Part shown: positions 5,146 to 9,926 of the stretch, piece by piece
How positions within the stretch are numbered: position 1 is the stretch's first letter
Layout: every line of letters starts with the position of its first letter
Source of the DNA: an uncultured Bacilli bacterium
GTDB taxonomy: Bacteria > Bacillota_I > Bacilli_A > RF39 > UBA660
Reading direction: 5' to 3'
DNA: 9,926 nt
Assembly: GCA_947631655.1 (NCBI GenBank)
Contig: CANRME010000047.1
Span: forward strand, 1-9,926
Made by a program: the position numbers and the translations under genes
Notes under the pieces: model-generated
Seen by the model: only the letters and a program-made list of their open reading frames with translations
Database searches by the model: none
Told to the model about the DNA's origin: nothing

Positions 5146-6924
5146 TTAGATAGTAAACCCTATTACATTATTTTTGACACTATTATTTATAACTATATAA
5201 ACATTTTTAAAATTAATTACTTCATTATCTTTATCTAGTATTTCCCGAGTACTTATAATTTTATCAATTAAACTTTTAACTTTTGGACATATTTCTTTCA
5301 CATTTTTAATATATAAACATCCAAAGGGGTTATTCTTAAATCTTTCTAAGACATAATCTTCATGTTCTTCTCGATATATAGATGGAATACCTATTAATTT
5401 ATAAATACTATTAGGTTCCATATAATCATTACCATCTAAAACAATAAATTGTTTCCCGTACATTTCTTCACACATTTTTTTGAGTTCCGCATCTTCTCTA
5501 TCTAATTCTAACTTTTTGTTTTTTATACTATTAAGTATTTCTTCTTTATTAATAATCTCATATTTATTAACTATCTTAATTATCTCTTCTTCATTATAAA
5601 CTTTATATCTTCTTTTAATTATATCTTCTATATCTTCTTTAGTTATTATTACTTTTTTATTATTACTTTTTAACTTCTTTTCTTCCCGACATAATTTCTC
5701 GGCTTTTATATAATCTCCTTTAATAATACATTCATTTTTTTCATCCCTAATCTGTTTTAAATATTTACTATTATCTTGTTCTTTATTCTTACAACTTGCA
5801 TAAACACAAACACTATCTAATAAATCTATTGCTTTATCGGGATTACTTTTATTAAAGATATACTCATTACTTAAGGAAACGATTTTTTTAATAACCTCAT
5901 TACTTATACTACATTTATGAAAATTTTCATATACCTTTTTTATTCCCTCTAATATCGTTATTGTTTCTTCGTTACTTGGTTCTGCTACTTCAATTAATTC
6001 AAATCTTCTATTTAAGGCCTTATCTTTCATAATGGTATTGTGGTATTCCTTCTCGGTTGTTGCTCCGATTACTTTAACTTCTCCTCGTGCCAAAAAAGGT
6101 TTAAAAATATCACAAGCACTAATTGCACCTTCGGCTCCTCCCGCGTTAATCAAAGTATGAATTTCATCAATAAATAAAACTGTTTCTTTACTGCTTTCTA
6201 ACTCTTTTAATAAATTTGTAACTTTCTCTTCAAATTCTCCCCGATATTTAGTACCTGCTACTAATGACCCCATATCAACTTTTAAAACTTTAATATTTTT
6301 AAGTCTGCTAGGAACATCTCCTTTATTAATTCTTCTTACAAATTCTTCCACAATGGCGCTTTTCCCTACTCCTGCTTTTCCAACTAATAAAGGATTACAT
6401 TTATTCTTTCTAAGTAAGGCTTCTTCTAATTCGGCTGTCTCTCTTTCCCTACCAATTAAAATATCATCACTTACCGTATCATTTAAAATAACTCCTTCTT
6501 TAAAACTTGTTACCGACTCATTATTCGCATAAGAATATAATTTATTTAAAGGTACATCCATCGCTAAAATTACTCTTATCGCAATTCCTTCACCTTCTTC
6601 AATGATTGCTCTAAATAAATGCCCTTCATTTAAACTAATTCCCTCTTCTTCCGCATCACTACTAGCTAGTTCAATTATTCTCTTAAGCAGAGGTGTATAT
6701 AAAACTACTCGACTTTTTTTATGAGCCATCCCTACTGTTTTAATTAATTCTTTTTTAAATTTATCATAAGTTAAACCAATTTTTTTAAAATTATCAATTG
6801 CTTCCCAATCACTTTTAAGTAACGCAAGCATTAAGTGTTCACTACCAACATAAGGATGATGTAACATCATCATTTCTTCTTCCGCATCCATAAATATACT
6901 TTTAATATTATCTTGATATTCCAT
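5146..6924 (-). CDS. ClpC-like AAA+ protein with an intact D1 and a degenerate, truncated D2
   Basis: ClpC unfolds proteins and threads them into ClpP. This 592-residue version has the ClpN substrate/adaptor domain (about 1-140, YVGSEHLMLALL at 25-36) and a complete first ATPase: Walker A GKAGVGKS (182-189), pore loop KYRGEFEEK (226-234), Walker B VLFIDEIH (249-256), sensor 1 IGATT (286-290), arginine finger region LNRRFE (304-309) and sensor 2 PDKAID (362-367). A short UVR-type middle hairpin (about 385-422) identifies ClpC rather than ClpB. The second ATPase is recognisable (YMEPNSIYKLIGIPS at 501-515 matches the YMExHSxSRLxGxPP region) but has lost its Walker A. The Walker-B acidic pair is replaced (LYIKNVKE). 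It stops at NVIGFTI, where normal ClpC (about 810 aa) continues for over 100 residues. The final IGF corresponds to the ClpP-docking loop. It has no frameshift and a strong AGGAGG, so it looks maintained. It may be a specialised chaperone or regulator. Confidence 0.85.
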   Translation of the reverse strand: MEYQDNIKSIFMDAEEEMMMLHHPYVGSEHLMLALLKSDWEAIDNFKKIGLTYDKFKKELIKTVGMAHKKSRVVLYTPLLKRIIELASSDAEEEGISLNEGHLFRAIIEEGEGIAIRVILAMDVPLNKLYSYANNESVTSFKEGVILNDTVSDDILIGRERETAELEEALLRKNKCNPLLVGKAGVGKSAIVEEFVRRINKGDVPSRLKNIKVLKVDMGSLVAGTKYRGEFEEKVTNLLKELESSKETVLFIDEIHTLINAGGAEGAISACDIFKPFLARGEVKVIGATTEKEYHNTIMKDKALNRRFELIEVAEPSNEETITILEGIKKVYENFHKCSISNEVIKKIVSLSNEYIFNKSNPDKAIDLLDSVCVYASCKNKEQDNSKYLKQIRDEKNECIIKGDYIKAEKLCREEKKLKSNNKKVIITKEDIEDIIKRRYKVYNEEEIIKIVNKYEIINKEEILNSIKNKKLELDREDAELKKMCEEMYGKQFIVLDGNDYMEPNSIYKLIGIPSIYREEHEDYVLERFKNNPFGCLYIKNVKEICPKVKSLIDKIISTREILDKDNEVINFKNVYIVINNSVKNNVIGFTI

Positions 6925-6930
6925 AACTTT

Positions 6931-6947
6931 CCTCCTCTATAATTATA
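6931..6947 (-). promoter_or_regulatory. ClpC-like gene: ribosome site and possible -10
   Basis: GAGGAGG (6937-6931) sits 6 bases before ATG 6924 and fixes the start. A perfect TATAAT lies just upstream (6947-6942), but a start 7 bases later would fall inside the ribosome site. The best -35-like hexamer, ATGACA (6974-6969), is 21 bp away, so the true -10 may lie in the TATATACA stretch near 6954-6948. I found no CtsR-type repeat (GGTCAAA) or CIRCE element. Confidence 0.4.
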
Positions 6948-6981
6948 TGTATATAATGCGAAATATTTTGTCATCTTATGC

Positions 6982-7011
6982 AAAGAAAAAAGAAGTATTT
7001 TAAACTTCTTT
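6982..7011 (-). terminator. Rho-independent terminator of the ltaS-like operon
   Basis: An 8-bp stem AAAGAAGT/ACTTCTTT (7011-7004 and 6996-6989 on the minus strand) with a 7-base loop that holds the stop codon of the 7000-7623 gene is followed by TTTCTTT. It separates this operon from the ClpC-like gene. Confidence 0.75.
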
Positions 7012-7623
7012 CACTCCTTCAAAACTTACAACCCACCATTTATTATCTTTTTTAATTAAAGTAACACTACCTTTTTTATCATAACCTAAATCTTTTTCAT
7101 AACTAATTTCAATCTCTATTTTAACTCCCGGATATTCAACCTCATCAATTGTATAAGTAACTTCTTCGGTACCTAAAACTTCCGTATTACTAACTATAGG
7201 GAGCTCCATCGTCCTTTTTCCATAACTATTATCTTCAATCATATTATAGAAGTTATCAATTACTTTATTGCGATGCATTTCTTGTCTTTCGGGATAAAAA
7301 TATTGCACACTACTTACTTCATATTTATTTATTTTTGTATCTAAAGAATATAAATCAATTACAAATAATTTTGCTATTAACTCACAATATTTACTATCAT
7401 CATGCTCATCTTGATTTAATAACTCTTCTAATTCTTTAAAAGTATCTTTATAATACTTACTTTCATTATCATTTATTTTATAACCAAAATCTTTTATTTC
7501 ACTTTCTACTTCACTTTTATTTACTACTTTAGGTACTCTATTCATCCCATAAATATACCATAACAAAAAACCTAGAGTAATTAATGCTATAACTATTAAA
7601 CTAACTTTGTACGGTCTTTTCAT
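7000..7623 (-). CDS. Membrane-anchored extracytoplasmic protein of unknown function
   Basis: The 207-residue protein has a basic start (MKRPYK) and one hydrophobic helix (about 7-25, VSLIVIALITLGFLLWYIY) without a clear cleavage site, then about 180 hydrophilic residues. It is probably an N-terminal anchor with the rest outside. The end, GSVTLIKKDNKWWVVSFEGV (185-204), has the strand pattern common in NTF2-like domains, and a helical first half (38-130) precedes it. I do not recognise a named family. The start at 7623 overlaps the end of the ltaS-like gene by 23 bp, with AGAGGG inside that gene as ribosome site. The pair therefore appears translationally coupled, which suggests a role with lipoteichoic-acid synthesis or the envelope. 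The stop codon is in the loop of the operon terminator. Confidence 0.75.
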   Translation of the reverse strand: MKRPYKVSLIVIALITLGFLLWYIYGMNRVPKVVNKSEVESEIKDFGYKINDNESKYYKDTFKELEELLNQDEHDDSKYCELIAKLFVIDLYSLDTKINKYEVSSVQYFYPERQEMHRNKVIDNFYNMIEDNSYGKRTMELPIVSNTEVLGTEEVTYTIDEVEYPGVKIEIEISYEKDLGYDKKGSVTLIKKDNKWWVVSFEGVKEV

Positions 7624-9685
7624 TTTCTAACCCTCTATTCTCTTCTTTTTCTTTTTTAATTAAATCATAAACAATAATTGAATTACTTATTTCTAATCTT
7701 TCTTCCGCATAATTTAAATAATAATCGATATACTCATTAGTAATAGTAGCACCTTGATATAAAGTTTGATAACTAGAAGTAGAATAATCATAATAAACTT
7801 TATTAGTTAAGAAATTTCCATTAGGGAATACTACAACATTATCTTCCTTTATCGTAAATATATCATGTCCTAAAGCATAAGGGTTTTCTACTCCAAACAT
7901 ATTACCAATTGTTGGTAAAACATCAACCATTCCCATAACATCAGTTACTTCCGTATTAATTTTCTTTCTTAATTTTTCATTCTTCGTCCAAATTATTAAA
8001 GGAGTTTTACGGTTTAATTCTTGGGCAAAAGTATCAAAATTTATGTACCCATCGTCTCCTTCTTCTCTTAAAGTACCAGTAGTTAAATCATAATTATAAT
8101 AATAATTAAATTCTTTACTATTTAATCTTGCATCATGATCGCCATAGAAAACAAATATCGTATCATTAAAATATTCACTATTATTAATATAATCAATAAA
8201 TTCTCCTAAACATCTATCAGCATAATGCGCACTTTTAATATAGTTACCTAATTTTCTTTCATTTAGATACGGATCCGTTACTAATTCTTGTACCCCAGTT
8301 TCCGGATTAACCCTATAACCAGTATAACTTAAATCAAATTCATCATATTTATCTACTGAATCAAATGGTGTATGGTTAGATAATGTAATAAGTGTTCCCA
8401 AATAATTTTCATTTTCTTGTTCAATTAACTCTAATTTAGGTATCAATTGTTTAAAGAATTCATGATCACTTAAACCTAAACCTACCCATTCTGGATCCAT
8501 TTCTTTTTCTTCATCCGTTTTAGGTAAAGGATAGTCCGTAAAATCCGTTATAGAATAGAATTTATCATATCCTAAACTCTTATGGAAATCACTTCTTTTC
8601 CACATCGCCGCTTTATTAGCATGCATACTAAATGTATAATAACCAAGTTCTTTAAATAATTTTTGAACAGTAACATAATCTCGATCATAATAGTTTACTG
8701 CTACCGTTCCCGATAAAGCTGGGAATAAGGATGATGCTAACGAAAACTCTGTATCACTAGAAGTCCCTACGCTTACTTGCGGATAAAAATTCGAAAAATA
8801 CATTCCCTCTTCCGCTAATTTCATAACATTAGGTACAACTTTCTCTCCATGAAATTCCATATCTAACAATATACTTTGCATACTCTCCATATGGATGAAT
8901 ACCACGTTTTTTCCTTTAAAAATATTCGTATATTTATTCTTAACTGGTTCTGAATAATTATTTTGATAAAATTCTCTAAATTTTCTTGCTGCTTCATCAT
9001 ATCCAAATAAAGAATTAATCTTCGGCGTTAAACTTTGACATAAATCATTTCCTTGATATACTAAAATACCAAATTTTTCTACTACTAACTCCGGATTCCA
9101 TTGTTTAGCAAGTCTTCCATAATCTGTCCCCGTTACCGTAACTAAAGCACAAGCGGAAACTATAACTCCTGCTAAAATAGTAGAAACACACATTTTCTTA
9201 CTTTTTTCTACTTTTGTAACAAAATCATAGTAATTATTCTTTTTAAGTATTTTATGAACAATAAAAAATATTATAGGAAATATTACATAGATAAAATCTA
9301 TTGCTCGTAATTGTTCAAATAACGCATCCGATACATCTCCTAGTTGTCCAGCCGTTGATAATAAACTAATTGAGGCATAAGATAAATAAAAGTTATAATA
9401 AATTGAATTAACAACACAAATAATGGTATAAATAATAAGCCATGTAAAATAATACTTAAACTGATTTTTTGGTTTTATTAAATAACCTAAAGCTCCAATA
9501 ACTAGAATAACCCCCGTATCTATTAATAATGGCACAAAATCAAATGTATTTTTAATCGTAAAATGTCTAATTAAAATGGTACTAATTATAGAGAAAATAA
9601 CATAACATAAAAATAATCTATTAGTAGATATATAATTAACAACTTTACGCTTCGTTTTTCTTAATGCTTTCTTAATTTTTTTCAT
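7601..9685 (-). CDS. ltaS: LtaS-family lipoteichoic acid synthase (membrane phosphoglycerol transferase)
   Basis: The enzyme moves glycerol-phosphate from phosphatidylglycerol onto a glycolipid anchor outside the membrane to build lipoteichoic acid. Five hydrophobic helices fill the N-terminus (about 22-42, 50-69, 76-98, 127-147, 165-186), followed by a linker and a sulfatase-fold domain (about 255-615). Family landmarks match: metal ligand Glu267 in IHMESMQS, catalytic Thr308 in VGTSSDTEF, His355 and the MWKRSDFHKSLGYDKFY segment (361-377), His438 in LSNHTPF, and Asp516-His517 in FYGDHD. At 694 residues it is slightly longer than the about 650 of Staphylococcus LtaS, partly from an insertion near 450-470 and a charged C-terminal tail. 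No clear AxA cleavage site is seen in the linker. A paralogue with a primase or stress role is possible. ATG 9685 has GAAAGG (9700-9695), and a good promoter lies just upstream. Confidence 0.92.
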   Translation of the reverse strand: MKKIKKALRKTKRKVVNYISTNRLFLCYVIFSIISTILIRHFTIKNTFDFVPLLIDTGVILVIGALGYLIKPKNQFKYYFTWLIIYTIICVVNSIYYNFYLSYASISLLSTAGQLGDVSDALFEQLRAIDFIYVIFPIIFFIVHKILKKNNYYDFVTKVEKSKKMCVSTILAGVIVSACALVTVTGTDYGRLAKQWNPELVVEKFGILVYQGNDLCQSLTPKINSLFGYDEAARKFREFYQNNYSEPVKNKYTNIFKGKNVVFIHMESMQSILLDMEFHGEKVVPNVMKLAEEGMYFSNFYPQVSVGTSSDTEFSLASSLFPALSGTVAVNYYDRDYVTVQKLFKELGYYTFSMHANKAAMWKRSDFHKSLGYDKFYSITDFTDYPLPKTDEEKEMDPEWVGLGLSDHEFFKQLIPKLELIEQENENYLGTLITLSNHTPFDSVDKYDEFDLSYTGYRVNPETGVQELVTDPYLNERKLGNYIKSAHYADRCLGEFIDYINNSEYFNDTIFVFYGDHDARLNSKEFNYYYNYDLTTGTLREEGDDGYINFDTFAQELNRKTPLIIWTKNEKLRKKINTEVTDVMGMVDVLPTIGNMFGVENPYALGHDIFTIKEDNVVVFPNGNFLTNKVYYDYSTSSYQTLYQGATITNEYIDYYLNYAEERLEISNSIIVYDLIKKEKEENRGLENEKTVQS

Positions 9686-9708
9686 CTATAACAACCTTTC
9701 ATTTAATA

Positions 9709-9737
9709 ATTATACACTTATTAATAAAAATTTTCAA
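9709..9737 (-). promoter_or_regulatory. Promoter of the ltaS-like operon
   Basis: TTGAAA (9737-9732) and a perfect TATAAT (9714-9709) are separated by exactly 17 bp. The start is predicted near 9702, leaving a leader of about 17 nt that includes the GAAAGG ribosome site. The -35 is 7 bp from the -35 of the divergent tRNA promoter. Confidence 0.75.
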
Positions 9738-9744
9738 TTTTTCC

Positions 9745-9773
9745 TTGAAATTATTAATTTTATCTGCTATATT
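9745..9773 (+). promoter_or_regulatory. Promoter of the tRNA-Gly gene
   Basis: TTGAAA (9745-9750) and TATATT (9768-9773) are separated by 17 bp, with a TGC extension just before the -10. The predicted start (about 9780) lies only a few bases before the mature tRNA 5' end. Confidence 0.75.
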
Positions 9774-9781
9774 AAGTTTAT

Positions 9782-9856
9782 GCAGCTGTAGTACAATGGC
9801 TAGTATGCGACCTTGCCAAGGTTGAGATGGGAGTTCGATCCTCCTCAGTTGCTCCA
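9782..9856 (+). tRNA. tRNA-Gly (anticodon GCC)
   Basis: A full cloverleaf can be drawn by hand. The acceptor stem is GCAGCTG with CAGTTGC (one G-U). The D arm is GTAC/GTAT with GG in its loop. The anticodon stem is CGACC/GGTTG around loop TTGCCAA, and the anticodon GCC at 9815-9817 reads GGC and GGU. The T arm is GGGAG/CTCCT with loop TTCGATC. Discriminator T is followed by an encoded CCA. It has its own promoter and terminator, so it seems to be a single-gene unit or the first of a cluster that ends at once. No integrase or duplicated 3' end is seen. Confidence 0.96.
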
Positions 9857-9867
9857 GTGACGTTTCT

Positions 9868-9890
9868 GTTCGAACTTTTATAGTTTGAAC
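9868..9890 (+). other. Hairpin in the tRNA trailer
   Basis: GTTCGAAC (9868-9875) and GTTTGAAC (9883-9890) form an 8-bp stem with one G-U pair and a 7-base loop, between the tRNA and its terminator. It has no U-tract. It may help 3' processing of the precursor. Its role is not known. Confidence 0.45.
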
Positions 9891-9901
9891 TTAACATATA
9901 T

Positions 9902-9926
9902 AATCAATCCGTTCGGGTTGATTTTT
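9902..9926 (+). terminator. Rho-independent terminator of the tRNA unit
   Basis: A 9-bp stem AATCAATCC/GGGTTGATT with one G-U pair and a GTTC loop is followed by a T run that is cut off by the window edge. It ends the transcript about 45 nt past the tRNA. Confidence 0.8.

Noticed and set aside
6925..6999. CtsR or CIRCE heat-shock operator before the ClpC-like gene
   Set aside because: No GGTCAAA heptads or CIRCE dyad could be found.
131..9685. Mycoplasma-type genetic code (TGA read as Trp)
   Set aside because: The tryptophans I checked are TGG, and all frames are complete with the standard code.
9782..9856. tRNA 3' end as a prophage or island attachment site
   Set aside because: No duplicated tRNA tail and no integrase nearby. 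The downstream sequence is an ordinary trailer and terminator.
1..9926. CRISPR array
   Set aside because: No regularly spaced direct repeats are present.

Overview
The window is AT-rich chromosomal DNA (roughly 30% G+C or less outside one patch). It looks like a monoderm Bacillota/Bacilli-type bacterium. The supporting features are Shine-Dalgarno sites of the AGGAGG type, TTGaca/TATAAT promoters often with TG extensions, a pcrA-ligA gene pair, an LtaS-type lipoteichoic-acid polymerase and a ClpC-family ATPase. Tryptophan is encoded by TGG and reading frames end normally at TAA/TAG, so the standard bacterial code applies and not the Mycoplasma code. The surface-protein family at 2291-3769 is one I associate from memory with uncultured AT-rich gut Bacilli. 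The exact lineage is inference.

Layout: every protein gene lies on the minus strand, so transcription runs right to left. At the right end a tRNA-Gly(GCC) is on the plus strand with its own promoter and terminator. It diverges from an ltaS-like gene that overlaps a small membrane-anchored protein gene, and this pair ends in a terminator at about 6982-7011. Next comes a ClpC-like gene whose second ATPase domain is degenerate and truncated, followed by two small related proteins with a WG-repeat-like segment (5108 down to 4196). A 426-bp stretch without a conventional gene follows (3770-4195). It is densely structured: a strong minus promoter, two tiny ORFs with strong ribosome sites, a short plus-strand antisense transcription unit with a terminator, and two 10-11 bp inverted-repeat pairs joining the ends of the minus transcript. 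After that comes a large secreted or anchored protein (2291-3769), then pcrA and the start of ligA.

The most interesting part is 2291-4131. The surface protein has a SipW/TasA-type N-terminus and a C-terminal C-type-lectin-like domain. Its last about 117 bp of variable-looking sequence is near 58% G+C by hand count, against about 27% immediately upstream in the same gene. This is the signature of a diversity-generating retroelement variable region, but no template repeat or reverse transcriptase is present in the window. Its promoter has nine consecutive G residues between the -35 and -10 boxes, the arrangement known from phase-variable promoters such as neisserial porA. So this one gene may be switched on and off by slippage and also re-sequenced by mutagenic retrohoming. 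Just upstream, the structured gap resembles a type I toxin-antitoxin locus (hok/sok- or AapA/IsoA-like), although its peptide lacks a well-placed standard start codon.

All of these readings come from inspection alone. No homology search, folding program or genome context was available.
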